A DNA stretch of 64,000 nucleotides from Roseospira marina (GCF_014197855.1 NZ_JACIGJ010000012.1:62001-126000), one strand, 5' to 3'. Numbered from the stretch's first letter, positions 18,015-26,597 are shown. Notes: a model not told the origin generated them from the sequence alone. Made by a program: numbers and translations.

Positions 18015-18773
18015 TCAGGCCGGGGCGGCGCCGTTCGAATCCGCGTCCGCCGGGCTGGTCGTGGCCATGGTGTCCGATCCGGCCGTGTCCTCCGGTCCGG
18101 CCTTATGGTCGGTTCCGCCTGTCTTGCGCCGCCGGCCCGGCCGGCAGGGCATCGCCTTGCACAGCGTTTTCATGACGCTCTGCGCGCGGTCCAGGTTCTT
18201 GTCGAGGGCGGCCATCGTGGGCGCCAGATCCTCGCTGTCGTCGTCGACCCAGACCCGCATGGTGGCCAGGTAGACGGCCGCGAGCCCCTTGCGCGTGGCC
18301 AGACCGCCGAACCCGTCCGCCGGCAGGCTGGCCGCTTCCAGCGCCAGCCCCATGGAGTGGTAGACGCCCTGCATGGACACCAGGAACGTCACCGGGTCCG
18401 TCGGTAGGTCGCGGATGATCGCGGCCAGACCGGGCCGCCAGCGCGAGAGGGCGTCGTAGCGCCGCATCAGCATGTCGAACAGGCGGTCGCGCGGACCGTC
18501 CTGATCGGTGAACGTCAGCGCCTCCTCCAGCATCGCCGCGTCCACGGCGTGCCCCATGGCGCGCAGCACCTCGTTGCGGGATCCATGCACCCGCAAGGCC
18601 TCATGCAGCGGGACGCCCGCGCGCTCGGCAATAGCGGCCATGGTCAGACGACGCCAGCCGCTCTCCGCCGCGAGGCCGAGGCCCGCGTCCACCAGACGCA
18701 AGGAAACATCGTCCGCCGCGCCGGAGCCGGACGCGCGGTCAGACCCGTGGGAGGTGGTGTTCTGTTTGGCCAT
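18015..18773 (-). CDS. TetR-fold protein, regulator or COQ9-like
   Basis: 252 residues. N-terminal TetR-type helix-turn-helix is readable (RRLTMAAIAERAGVPLHEAL, then VHGSRNEVLRAMG). The C-terminal helices end in VYLATMRVWVDDDSEDLAPT and MAALDKNLDRAQSVM, which resembles the W-x-D-x-S-x-D region and the final LDRRL helix of COQ9, a TetR-fold lipid-binding partner of COQ7. The gene lies 111 bases upstream of nothing else and directly downstream of coq7 on the same strand. Either a TetR regulator or a COQ9 relative; undecided. The C-terminal ~45 residues are low complexity (Gly/Asp/Ala). Start ATG 18773 chosen over an Arg-rich upstream extension. Confidence 0.7.
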   Translation of the reverse strand: MAKQNTTSHGSDRASGSGAADDVSLRLVDAGLGLAAESGWRRLTMAAIAERAGVPLHEALRVHGSRNEVLRAMGHAVDAAMLEEALTFTDQDGPRDRLFDMLMRRYDALSRWRPGLAAIIRDLPTDPVTFLVSMQGVYHSMGLALEAASLPADGFGGLATRKGLAAVYLATMRVWVDDDSEDLAPTMAALDKNLDRAQSVMKTLCKAMPCRPGRRRKTGGTDHKAGPEDTAGSDTMATTSPADADSNGAAPA

Positions 18774-18884
18774 GGGTGCCTTCCGTTTCGGTCGCGAATG
18801 CCTACGGCGACGCGGCAAACCTCACCGGTCACCGTCCCCAAGGTGGGGACGGCGGAGGGCACGCGCAACCGCTGACGGTGCTCG

Positions 18885-19505
18885 CTAAAGGCGTTCGGAC
18901 ACCCAGATGGCGAGGCGAGAGCCGCCCTTGATGGCGCGCGACAGCAGGGGAAAGGCCGGGGCCTCCTCGGCGCCGTTGCGCAGGCCGATGTCGCGGTGTT
19001 CCAGCTCTTCGGCGCGGAACCGTTCGATGGTGTCGCGCAGGTCCGATTCGTCATCGCCGAGCTGGTCGGCCTGCCCCTTGTAATGCCCGTCGATGGCCTC
19101 CTCGACCGCGACGGTGCAGGCCATGGCCGCCTTTTCGCCCATCAGCGCGGTGCCGGCGCCCAGGGCGAACCCCATCACGTGCCACACCGGGGTCATGGCG
19201 GTCGGCCGGACCCGGCGCTTGCGGATCAGCCCGTTGAAGGTCTCCAGATGGACCAACTCCTGATCGCGCATGTGCTTCAGCACGGCGGCGTTCGCGGTGC
19301 GCCGGCCGAGCACGGCCATCTGGCCCTCGTAGATGCGCACGGCGCCGTATTCGCCGGCCTGATCGACGCGGATCAGGCGTTCGAGCATGGCGCGCCGGCT
19401 GCGGTCGCCGGGCAGGTGGGTCGGGCCGGCGGCGCCGGCCACGCTCTCGGCCAGGGTGTCGGATCGGGTTTCGGATCGGGATGCGGGGTCTTCGGTCGTC
19501 GTCAT
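18885..19505 (-). CDS. coq7: Demethoxyubiquinone hydroxylase (COQ7 family)
   Basis: 206 residues. Di-iron carboxylate enzyme that adds the last hydroxyl in ubiquinone synthesis at the membrane surface. Ligand motifs are visible: RVDQAGEYGAVRIYEGQ (E52), ELVH (E83 and H86), VEEAIDGHY and EELEHRD. The N-terminal ~35 residues are unconserved. The ATG overlaps the dsbB stop as ATGA, so translation is coupled to dsbB. The TetR/COQ9-like gene follows. Confidence 0.95.
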   Translation of the reverse strand: MTTTEDPASRSETRSDTLAESVAGAAGPTHLPGDRSRRAMLERLIRVDQAGEYGAVRIYEGQMAVLGRRTANAAVLKHMRDQELVHLETFNGLIRKRRVRPTAMTPVWHVMGFALGAGTALMGEKAAMACTVAVEEAIDGHYKGQADQLGDDESDLRDTIERFRAEELEHRDIGLRNGAEEAPAFPLLSRAIKGGSRLAIWVSERL

Positions 19506-20035
19506 CGCACTCTCCAGCAAGCCGGTTGGCGGACGGTCCACAGGGCGAGCACCGCCAGCCCCAGGGACATAAGCACGTTGTAGCCCGCCAGCGAGACCCC
19601 GAAGAGCGACCAGGCCACCGCATCGCAGGGCACGATCTCCGGCGCGTCCAGGGACGCGCGCAGATCCGACAGGTCGGTGGACAGGTTCGGCGGCGCGGCG
19701 GCCGGGCCGCCGCACTGGTCGGTGCCGGCCCACCAATGCTGCTCCACCCCGACGTGGTAGCCGGCCAGCACCATGTTCGCGGCGAAGGCCACGCCGATCA
19801 GCGCAACCAGCACGCGGGCGCCCATCGGCGGCACCCGCGGGATCAGGGCCAGCGCCGCAAGTCCTGCCGCCACGGCCGGTGCGATGCGCTGGTAAAGGCA
19901 CAAAATGCAGGGCTTTATGCCCAGGCCATGCTCAATGAACAGGGCGCCGCCCAGCACGGCGAGCGCGGCGACGAGAAACAGCAGCGGAATCGTGCGCGGA
20001 CCGGGCCGCGCGGCGGGGGCGAGTGAGGCGGTCAT
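19502..20035 (-). CDS. dsbB: DsbB-family disulfide bond formation protein
   Basis: 177 residues, inner-membrane protein that reoxidises a DsbA-type thiol oxidase and passes electrons to quinone. Four hydrophobic helices, redox pair CILC (C43, C46) after the first helix, second periplasmic pair C108 (DQCGG) and C137 (VPCDAVAW), and the conserved QR after the first pair (CLYQR). No dsbA is nearby. Overlap with coq7, a quinone-synthesis gene, is a sensible functional link. Confidence 0.93.
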   Translation of the reverse strand: MTASLAPAARPGPRTIPLLFLVAALAVLGGALFIEHGLGIKPCILCLYQRIAPAVAAGLAALALIPRVPPMGARVLVALIGVAFAANMVLAGYHVGVEQHWWAGTDQCGGPAAAPPNLSTDLSDLRASLDAPEIVPCDAVAWSLFGVSLAGYNVLMSLGLAVLALWTVRQPACWRVR

Positions 20036-20132
20036 GGCTCGGGTTCAGTGGCGGGGGAAGGGGGAACTTGAGGGGGGTGGATGCATCCTGCAAGGGAGGC
20101 ATGCCTCACCCGCTCCGTCAACTTCTGATCCG

Positions 20133-20555
20133 TCACCGTCCGATCAGGTGCGCGACCACGCTGCGGTGGTGACCCCGGGCGCGATGCTCCACCACGAAGA
20201 TGCCTTGCCACGTCCCCAGGGCCGGTCGCCCCTCCTGCACGGGAATGGAGAGCTGCACGTTGGTCAGCATCGCGCGGATGTGGGCCGGCATATCGTCCGG
20301 CCCCTCGACGCCATGGCGGTACAGGGACGGGTCGCGCGGCGCCAGCACCGCCAGCCGGTCGGTCAGATCGGCCAGTACGGCGGAATCGGCGTTTTCGGTG
20401 ATCGTCAGGCCCGCCGACGTGTGCTGGAGCAGAAGGGTCAGCAGGCCCTCCTCCAGGCCGCTGTCGGCGACGAAGCCCTGAACCAGACGGGTGATCTCGG
20501 TAAACCCGGTGCCCTTGGTCTGGACGGTCAGCACACGGCTGGATTGGCGCAGCAT
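20133..20555 (-). CDS. yjbQ: YjbQ/UPF0047 family protein
   Basis: 140 residues matching the compact UPF0047 fold: GFTEITRLVQGFVADSGL, LLQHTSAGLTITENAD, RHGVEGPDDMPAHIRAML and the terminal LGTWQGIFVVEHR with the HR motif. Homologues have weak thiamine-phosphate-synthase activity in vitro, but the physiological role is not established. GGGAGG precedes the ATG 20555. First or second gene of a minus-strand run toward dsbB and coq7. Confidence 0.92.
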   Translation of the reverse strand: MLRQSSRVLTVQTKGTGFTEITRLVQGFVADSGLEEGLLTLLLQHTSAGLTITENADSAVLADLTDRLAVLAPRDPSLYRHGVEGPDDMPAHIRAMLTNVQLSIPVQEGRPALGTWQGIFVVEHRARGHHRSVVAHLIGR

Positions 20556-20584
20556 GGCATTCCTCCCGCACGGTCCCGATGGTG

Positions 20585-21094
20585 TCAGGGCCGGGCCGGC
20601 CGTGACCAGCGCCAGACCCGGCCATCCGCCGGGTCCTCGACCGCGTCGCCGCGCTGGAAGCCCAGACGCTCCAACACCCGGGTTGAGGCGCCCGCGCGGG
20701 GCAGCGTGTGCGCCGTGACCGTATCGACGTCGGGATGAGCGCGCGCGATGTCCAGCAGTGCCCCGGCCATGGCGGCGGCGTGGCCCTGACCCTCGAAGGG
20801 TGGAAAGGTGAAATAGGTGATCTCGACCGCCCCGTCGCGGCACGGCGCCTTGAAGCCGCACACCCCGACCACCTGGGCCGCCCCGTCCTGGTCCGCCCCG
20901 TCCTGGTCCGCCACCGCGAGATGGCCGAGCCAGGGGTCCGTCGCGCCGGTCACCGCATACATCTTGCCCTGAGCGGCCGCTGCGGCGTGCAGCAGCTCCC
21001 GCACCGGGCCGGTCTCCACACCCGCGGGCAGAACGGTCTCGTTGCCGTGGGCAAGGGCCTGGGTCATCTGCGGTGTCAACGCGATCAGGTTCAT
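20585..21094 (-). CDS. GNAT-family N-acetyltransferase
   Basis: 169 residues. N-terminal MNLIALTPQMTQALAHG, acetyl-CoA-binding segment EITYFTFPPFEGQGHAAAMA and the terminal VLERLGFQRGDAV strand-helix identify a small-molecule or peptide acetyltransferase; substrate unknown. It overlaps the pseudouridine synthase gene by four bases. A perfect 15-bp tandem duplication (20881-20895, 20896-20910) encodes a repeated ADQDG in a surface loop. Confidence 0.85.
   Translation of the reverse strand: MNLIALTPQMTQALAHGNETVLPAGVETGPVRELLHAAAAAQGKMYAVTGATDPWLGHLAVADQDGADQDGAAQVVGVCGFKAPCRDGAVEITYFTFPPFEGQGHAAAMAGALLDIARAHPDVDTVTAHTLPRAGASTRVLERLGFQRGDAVEDPADGRVWRWSRPARP
20881..20910. repeat. Perfect 15-bp tandem duplication inside the GNAT gene
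   Basis: CCCCGTCCTGGTCCG occurs twice in direct succession. It keeps frame and duplicates five residues. Likely slippage; a potential length-polymorphic site. Confidence 0.85.
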
Positions 21095-21915
21095 TCCGGA
21101 TCTCCCGAGGTGTCGCGGCGGGCGCGATGCCGGGGCCGCTTGGGGCCCGCCGTTTTCCAGGTCGCCCCCAGCGTGTCGCGAAGGTGGCGGCGCGCCACCT
21201 CCTCGACGCCCTGGCGGGGCAGCGGCCCCAGGATGAACGGTCCGTAGCCGACGCGGATCAGGCGCGTCACGGGCCACCCAAGGAACTCCATCACATGGCG
21301 GATCTCGCGGTTGCGCCCTTCGCGCAGGGCCACGGTCAGCCAGGCGTTCGCGCCCTGCTGGCGCTCCAGCGCGGCCTTGATGGGCCCGTAGCGCACACCG
21401 TTGACGTCGACGCCCCGCTCCAGAGGGCCGAGGCGGTCCGGGTCGATCTGGCCATGCACCCGCACCCGGTAGCGCCGGATCCAGGCGGTGTCCGGGTGCT
21501 CCAGGTGACGCGCGAGCGCGCCGTCGTTGGTCAGCAGCAGCAGCCCCTCGCTGTTCAGGTCCAGCCGACCGACCGTCATGACGCGCGGCAGCTCCGCCGG
21601 CAGGTTCTCGAACACCGTGGGGCGGCCCTGCGGATCGCGGTTGGTGGTCACCAGACCGGGCGGCTTGTGGTAGCGCCACACGCGCGTTTCCTCGGCCTCC
21701 GGAATCGGCTGGCCGTCCACGGTCACGCGCTCACCCGGCTGGACGGTGCGGGCGGGCGTCTCGAGAAGGGTACCGTCGATAGCCACGCGGCCGGCGGCGA
21801 TCATCCGCTCGGCCTCGCGGCGGGAGCACACGCCGGCGCGGGCCAGGACCTTGGCGATGCGGTCGCCGCCGGGCGCCGACGGAGACTCGGAGGACGAAGG
21901 GACCATGGGGGACAC
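21091..21915 (-). CDS. rluB: RsuA/RluB-family rRNA pseudouridine synthase
   Basis: 274 residues. N-terminal S4 RNA-binding domain (DRIAKVLARAGVCSRREAER, MIAAGRVAIDG) followed by the catalytic domain with the family motif GRLDLNSEGLLLLTNDG, where the Asp is the catalytic residue, then KRYRV-like RRYRVRV and LREGRNREIRHVMEFLG. The basic C-terminal tail is typical of alphaproteobacterial members. RluB (23S U2605) is the likeliest assignment; RsuA-like specificity cannot be excluded. Confidence 0.87.
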   Translation of the reverse strand: MSPMVPSSSESPSAPGGDRIAKVLARAGVCSRREAERMIAAGRVAIDGTLLETPARTVQPGERVTVDGQPIPEAEETRVWRYHKPPGLVTTNRDPQGRPTVFENLPAELPRVMTVGRLDLNSEGLLLLTNDGALARHLEHPDTAWIRRYRVRVHGQIDPDRLGPLERGVDVNGVRYGPIKAALERQQGANAWLTVALREGRNREIRHVMEFLGWPVTRLIRVGYGPFILGPLPRQGVEEVARRHLRDTLGATWKTAGPKRPRHRARRDTSGDPE

Positions 21916-21948
21916 GCCTGCGCGAGAGAGAGGGGCCGGCGCCCCCGG

Positions 21949-22572
21949 TCAGGGCGTCGGATCGGATTCGGCGAACCCGGGCACGTGCGCTGCCGGCCCA
22001 TCGAGAAGAGCCTCAAGGCGCGGATACCGGCCCGCCGGGACGAGGTGGGGCAGCACGACCCGCAGGAACGGCAGCGCCACCGCGGCGGTGATGTCCGCCT
22101 GGGTCGGCCGCTCCCCGCCGAGCAGCCAACCGCCCTCGGCCGGGCGCTCCGCCTCGGCGGCGGCGAGACCGTCGGCCACTTGGCGTTCGCTGGCCTCGAC
22201 CGCTGGCATGTACACCATTTCGGCCGGTCGGCGCGAGCGTTCATAAAACGCGGCCACCGCCTTGTCCCACGCGCCCGTGATCAGGGCGCAATGCCGCAGC
22301 ACCCGCCGCCGTTCGACCCCGGAAGACGGTGTCAGCGCACGGTCGGGACCGGCCTGTTCGTCGAGGTAGTCAAGGATCGCGCCGCTGTCGATCAGGACCA
22401 TCCCGTCGTCGAGTTCCAACGCCGGCACGCGGGCCAGCGGGTTGAACGCGCGGATGGCCTCGACCTGGGTCGCCGTCGCCAACTCGCGCCGTTCGAACGG
22501 CACGTCGAGGATCCGCATTGAAATCAGGACGCGGCGGGTAAAGGGGGACAGATTCCGGCCGACCAGGATCAC
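21949..22572 (-). CDS. Glutathione S-transferase family protein
   Basis: 207 residues. Thioredoxin-fold N-terminus ILVGRNLSPFTRRVLISMRI with the S-P-F/Y active-site region, cis-proline loop ARVPAL, glutathione-binding LIDSGAILDYLD, and an all-helical C-terminal domain ending in LGGERPTQADITAAVALPF. The start is GTG 22572 with GGAGG eight bases upstream. Substrate unknown; it may detoxify electrophiles or act as a thiol-handling enzyme. Confidence 0.9.
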   Translation of the reverse strand: MILVGRNLSPFTRRVLISMRILDVPFERRELATATQVEAIRAFNPLARVPALELDDGMVLIDSGAILDYLDEQAGPDRALTPSSGVERRRVLRHCALITGAWDKAVAAFYERSRRPAEMVYMPAVEASERQVADGLAAAEAERPAEGGWLLGGERPTQADITAAVALPFLRVVLPHLVPAGRYPRLEALLDGPAAHVPGFAESDPTP

Positions 22573-22811
22573 AGCGATGCCTCCGTGTTACACCGTATCC
22601 AACGTATCGCAATGGCGTGATGGGTCCAAGCCCCACCACACCCGGAACTGGCACGCCATATGCAGAAGATTATCACGACAGGGATTGCGTCCCCTCCCGC
22701 AACCCTGTTTGGGGGTACCCAATGCGACTTTCCCGTGTCCGCCGTCGCAGAGGACCCCACTCGTCCGCACCACCACCAGGATATCGTCCCGGTTTGTGTG
22801 GAAGGACACTG

Positions 22812-22879
22812 GAACGGGGAACGGTGTGGGTTTTCTTGCTCCCTCTCTTGACCCCACCGTTCCCCGTTCTTCCTTTTTT
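22812..22879 (+). terminator. Strong Rho-independent terminator of an unidentified plus-strand transcript
   Basis: Left arm from 22812 (GAACGGGGAACGGTG...) pairs with the right arm ending at 22869 (17 of 18 pairs), loop of about 21 bases, then TTCC and TTTTTT at 22874-22879. The orientation serves plus-strand transcription arriving from 22573-22811, where no protein gene is evident. Confidence 0.7.
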
Positions 22880-23120
22880 CCGGCCCTTTCCCGCCGTTTT
22901 CCGAGCGCGCATCGCGCGCCCCTGAAAACCGCCGGACGACGCCCCCTTCCCCTGCTCTGGACGCCCAATCCCCCTTGCGATCCGCGCCGGATTGCGGGGG
23001 GTTCCGTGCGTGTGCCCCCGTCTGGCCGTCGTGACACCGGCCAGAGGGCGCCCCGTCCGCGCGAGGCGCCGGGTGTGCGGCGGCGGCCCGGGGCGACATG
23101 GGGTGCGGCACGGGCCCCTT

Positions 23121-23147
23121 CAATTTGACACGCACTTTGTCAAATTG
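23121..23147. promoter_or_regulatory. Operator-like inverted repeat upstream of the acyl-CoA dehydrogenase
   Basis: CAATTTGACA and TGTCAAATTG are perfect 10-bp arms around a 7-base spacer. The left arm contains a TTGACA -35-like hexamer. Such repeats are typical TetR-family operators of fatty-acid catabolism genes; the regulator is unknown and not nearby. Confidence 0.5.
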
Positions 23148-23395
23148 ACCCGCGTATTGCATGTTGAACTTCGAATTGAAAGTCGTGTGCACACGTTGCA
23201 CCGCGAGTCGCATCCCCACCTCTCCGACCCCGCCCGGCTTCGCCCCCAGAGGATGCCGATATGCACCGAATACACGTGCTGGCCTGCACGGGTACGGGTA
23301 CTCTAGACGGAGACAGAGAGCGACGGTCGGCCTGCGGCACACCACGCCCCTGCGACGCCGCACCGCACGCCGGTTGGACTCGGAGGATCCGTCTC

Positions 23396-25192
23396 ATGAC
23401 CCCTTACGCCGCCCCCCTCGACGACATGCGGTTGGCGCTCGATCTCGCGGGCCTGCCCGACCTTGCCGCCCTGCCCCGGTTCGCGGACGCCACGCCCGAT
23501 CTGATCGCGGCCGTGCTGGAGGAGGCCGGCAAGTTCGGCGCGGGCGTCCTGGCGCCGCTCAACGCGCCCGGCGACCACGAAGGCTGCCGCCTCGACCCGG
23601 ACGGGACGGTCCGGGTGCCCGAGGGCGCGGTCGAGGCCTACGCCCAGTTCGTCGAGGCCGGCTGGACCAGCCTGCCGTTCGATCCCGACTACGGCGGCCA
23701 GGGACTGCCCGGCGTCGTGGGGGTCGCGGTCACCGAGATCTGGCAGGCCGCCAACATGGCCTGGGCGCTGTGTCCGCTGCTGACCACCGGCACCATCGAG
23801 GCCCTGAGCGTCCATGGCACGGACGAGCAGAAGGCGCTGTACCTGCCGAAGCTGATCAGCGGCGAATGGGCCGGCACCATGAACCTGACCGAATCGCAGG
23901 CCGGGTCCGATCTGGCCGCGCTGCACTGCAAGGCGGAACCGGCGCCCGATCTGGGCGAAGGGCTCTATCGCATTACCGGCCAAAAGGTCTTCATCACCCA
24001 CGGCGACCACGAGATGGCGGCGAACATCTGCCATATGGTGCTGGCCCGCCTGCCCGACGCCCCGCCCGGCGTGAAGGGGATTTCCCTGTTCCTGGTGCCC
24101 AAGCTCCTGGTGGAGCCGGACGGGACGCTGGGCGCGCGCAACGACGTCAAGGCCGTCTCGCTGGAGCACAAGCTGGGCATCCACGGCAGCCCGACCTGCC
24201 TGATGGCCTACGGGGACGAGGGCGGCGCGATCGGCACCCTGGTCGGCGCCCCGCATCAGGGTCTCGCCTGCATGTTCACCATGATGAACAACGCGCGCCT
24301 GAACGTCGGCCTCCAGGGCGTCGGCATCGCCGAGCGGGCCTATCAGCAGGCCGCCGCGTTCGCCCGGGACCGAATCCAGGGCGTGGACGTCGCGAACCCG
24401 AAGGCAGGGCGGGTCGCCATCGTCCGCCATCCCGACATCCGCCGCATGCTGATGACCATGCGCGCCAAAACGGAGGCCGCGCGCGCCCTCACCTACTACG
24501 CCGCCGCCCAGATGGACGTCGCCAAAGCCGACCCGGACCCGGCACAGCAGGCCAAGGCCCGGCGCCGTCAGGACCTGCTGGTGCCCGTGGTCAAGGCCTG
24601 GGGCTCCGAGATCGGGTTCGAGGTCGCCGATCTGGGCATCCAGATTCACGGCGGCACCGGCTACATCGAGGAGACCGGCGCCGCGCAGCATATGCGCGAC
24701 GCCCGAATCGCCCGGATCTACGAAGGCACCAACGGCATTCAGGCGATGGACCTCGTCGGCCGCAAGGTGCTGCGCGACCAGGGCGCGGCGGTGCGCGAGC
24801 TACTCGAGGACATGCGCGCCACCCACGCCGCGCTGGTGGACGCGCCGGTGGGGCTCGCCGCCATGGCGCCCCACTACGGCACGGCCCTCGACGATCTGGA
24901 GGCGGCGACCGACTGGCTGCTGGCCCACGACGGGCCCGTCGAGGCGCAGGCGGCCGCCACGCCCTACACCCTGCTGTTCGGCGTCGCGACCGGGGGCTGG
25001 CAGATGATGCGCGCCGCGCTGGAAGTCCGCCGCCGACTGGATGCCGGCGACGGCAATCCGGCGGTCCTCCAGGCCAAACTGGCCACGGCCCATTTCTACG
25101 CCGACGCTCTGATGCCCGCGACGGGCGCGCATCGGTTGGCGGTGACGGCCGGGTCCGACAGCCTGATGGCGATGGCGGACGACTGGTTCTGA
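23396..25192 (+). CDS. Acyl-CoA dehydrogenase, long form with C-terminal extension
   Basis: 598 residues, the length of the FadE/DmdC-like long ACAD group rather than the usual ~380. FAD-dependent alpha,beta-dehydrogenation of acyl-CoA thioesters. N-terminal cap PYAAPLDDMRLALDLAGL, substrate/FAD segment GTMNLTESQAGSDLAAL, KVFITHGDHEMAANI, YIEETGAAQHMRDARIARIY with the EGTNGIQAMDLVGRK signature, then a ~120-residue helical tail. GGAGG precedes ATG 23396. 3-methylmercaptopropionyl-CoA or medium/long acyl-CoA are both possible substrates. An inverted repeat upstream suggests repression. Confidence 0.9.
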   Translation: MTPYAAPLDDMRLALDLAGLPDLAALPRFADATPDLIAAVLEEAGKFGAGVLAPLNAPGDHEGCRLDPDGTVRVPEGAVEAYAQFVEAGWTSLPFDPDYGGQGLPGVVGVAVTEIWQAANMAWALCPLLTTGTIEALSVHGTDEQKALYLPKLISGEWAGTMNLTESQAGSDLAALHCKAEPAPDLGEGLYRITGQKVFITHGDHEMAANICHMVLARLPDAPPGVKGISLFLVPKLLVEPDGTLGARNDVKAVSLEHKLGIHGSPTCLMAYGDEGGAIGTLVGAPHQGLACMFTMMNNARLNVGLQGVGIAERAYQQAAAFARDRIQGVDVANPKAGRVAIVRHPDIRRMLMTMRAKTEAARALTYYAAAQMDVAKADPDPAQQAKARRRQDLLVPVVKAWGSEIGFEVADLGIQIHGGTGYIEETGAAQHMRDARIARIYEGTNGIQAMDLVGRKVLRDQGAAVRELLEDMRATHAALVDAPVGLAAMAPHYGTALDDLEAATDWLLAHDGPVEAQAAATPYTLLFGVATGGWQMMRAALEVRRRLDAGDGNPAVLQAKLATAHFYADALMPATGAHRLAVTAGSDSLMAMADDWF

Positions 25193-25211
25193 CGCCCCCG
25201 GACCGTGGCCG

Positions 25212-26225
25212 CTACCGCCGGCGCCGCAACGCCAGGACCAGAACCGCCGACAGCAGCAGGGCGCCCCCCGCGGCACCCAACGGCCCCAGGCGTTCGCCGA
25301 ACAGCATCCAGGCCAGCAGGGTGGCGCTCAGCGGCTCCAGCAGGACCACCACCGCCGAGCCGGTGGCGCTGGCGCGCCTCATGCCCCACAGGAACACCAC
25401 GTAGGCCAGTGCGGTGGGCACCACGCCCATGTAGAGAACCAACCCCCAGGCGGGCGCGCTGGTCGGCAGCGCCAGCCCGCCGTTGACCGCGACCGTCACG
25501 GCCGCCAGCACCACCGCGCCGGCGCCGAAACCCAGGGCGACCAGCCGGAACGGATGGTGGCGGGGCGCCAGCCGCCGGCTTGCCAGGGTGAACACGGCGT
25601 AGCTCAACGCGGAGCCACCGGCCATCGCCAGCCCCAGCACCACCGTCGCGCCGTCGGCCTCCAGCGGCCCCGGGAACCCGACCAGAAGCACGGCCCCGGC
25701 CACCGCCAGAACGACCGCCGCCAGGGTACGCGGCCCCAGGCGCTCGCCCAGCACCAGCCGCGCCAGCAGCGCCACCAGAACCGGCGCCGCGCACAGCGCC
25801 AGCAGCGTCGCCAGGGCGACCCCCACGCGCGCGACGGCGCCGAAGTAGAGACCCTGGTAGCCCGCCTGCGTCAGGCCCAGGACCAACAAGGCGCCGAGGT
25901 CGCGCCGGTCCAGCGGTGCGCCGGGCCGGCGCAGCGCCAGCAGGCCGACCAGCGGTGCGGCCAGGACGAGGCGCCAGGCGCCCACCGTCAGGGGGTCGAT
26001 GTCGGACAGATCAAACAGAACGCGAGAGGCGATGCCCGCCGTGCTCCACAGCAGGGCGGCCAGCGCCACCAGAAGCAGCCCGGTGAGTGCCGGCGTCGGC
26101 GTAGCGCCCGGTGTGGTATCCGGTGTGGGGTCCGGTGTGGACGGGGAGGGGGCCGGAGCGGAGGCCGTGTCCGCATCGGAGGTGCCATGGGCGTCGGTGT
26201 GCGTGGGGGAGCGATGGCCCATCAT
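25212..26225 (-). CDS. EamA/DMT-superfamily exporter
   Basis: 337 residues with ten hydrophobic segments in two EamA repeats, each beginning with a LLWSTAGIASR- or ALSYAVFTLASRR-like segment and ending with a PVLVALLARLVLGERLGP- or LEPLSATLLAWMLFGERLGP-type segment. Likely exports amino acids or other small metabolites. The first ~45 residues are a hydrophilic Thr/Pro repeat (TPDPTPDTTPGATPTP) unusual for the family. ATG 26225 is chosen for GAAAGG nine bases upstream; 26234 and 26222 are alternatives. A leader peptide/hairpin precedes it. Confidence 0.85.
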   Translation of the reverse strand: MMGHRSPTHTDAHGTSDADTASAPAPSPSTPDPTPDTTPGATPTPALTGLLLVALAALLWSTAGIASRVLFDLSDIDPLTVGAWRLVLAAPLVGLLALRRPGAPLDRRDLGALLVLGLTQAGYQGLYFGAVARVGVALATLLALCAAPVLVALLARLVLGERLGPRTLAAVVLAVAGAVLLVGFPGPLEADGATVVLGLAMAGGSALSYAVFTLASRRLAPRHHPFRLVALGFGAGAVVLAAVTVAVNGGLALPTSAPAWGLVLYMGVVPTALAYVVFLWGMRRASATGSAVVVLLEPLSATLLAWMLFGERLGPLGAAGGALLLSAVLVLALRRRR

Positions 26226-26597
26226 GGGTCGCATCCTTTCTCGGTCGGGGCAGGTCTGGCGAAAGGCCGACCGCGCACGACACGCCGTCGGTCCACCCAT
26301 GCGAGAGCGGACCGAGCGATGGCGCCACGAACGCGCGGCCGGCGGCTGGGCGATCAGCCCAGCGCCGGCGGCGGCAGAACGGCGAGATGGATATGCGTGA
26401 TGGGAGTCATGGCTCTGGCATGCCCCAGGCCGTGCCGGCTGTCAACAGGGCGCCCTGACAACGACGCGGCCAGCCAACGCGGCCAAAACCGGCGATCCTG
26501 AGGAGGTCGAACCGGCCGTGGACCGTGGGGCGGACGATAAACCCGCACGGTCCGGTACGCGGCGAATGGCCGGCTCTGAGACGGATCGGGAGGGGGG
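26226..26597. other. Leader region of the EamA gene
   Basis: 372 bases between the wza-like stop and the EamA start, minus-strand orientation. It holds an 18-codon open frame (26354-26410) and a hairpin overlapping its stop; no other gene is supported. Confidence 0.5.
26338..26410 (-). promoter_or_regulatory. Possible attenuator: short leader peptide with overlapping hairpin
   Basis: Minus-strand ATG at 26410 opens MTPITHIHLAVLPPPALG and stops at 26354. The stop lies in the loop of a 13-bp stem (26338-26351 with 26357-26369, one bulge). Three consecutive CCG proline codons precede the stop. This arrangement is what a translational attenuator upstream of an exporter would look like, but the ribosome binding site is weak. 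Inference only. Confidence 0.3.

Larger units (their letters stand above)
22573..23395. other. 823-base region without a convincing protein gene
   Basis: Holds the GST leader, a strong plus-strand terminator hairpin (22812-22879) with no clear gene in front of it, an operator-like 27-bp inverted repeat (23121-23147) and a 12-bp palindrome CGTGTGCACACG (23184-23195) upstream of the acyl-CoA dehydrogenase. A 63-codon open frame (22660-22851, Cys/His-rich) ends in the terminator loop but lacks a ribosome binding site and any recognisable relative. Confidence 0.55.
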
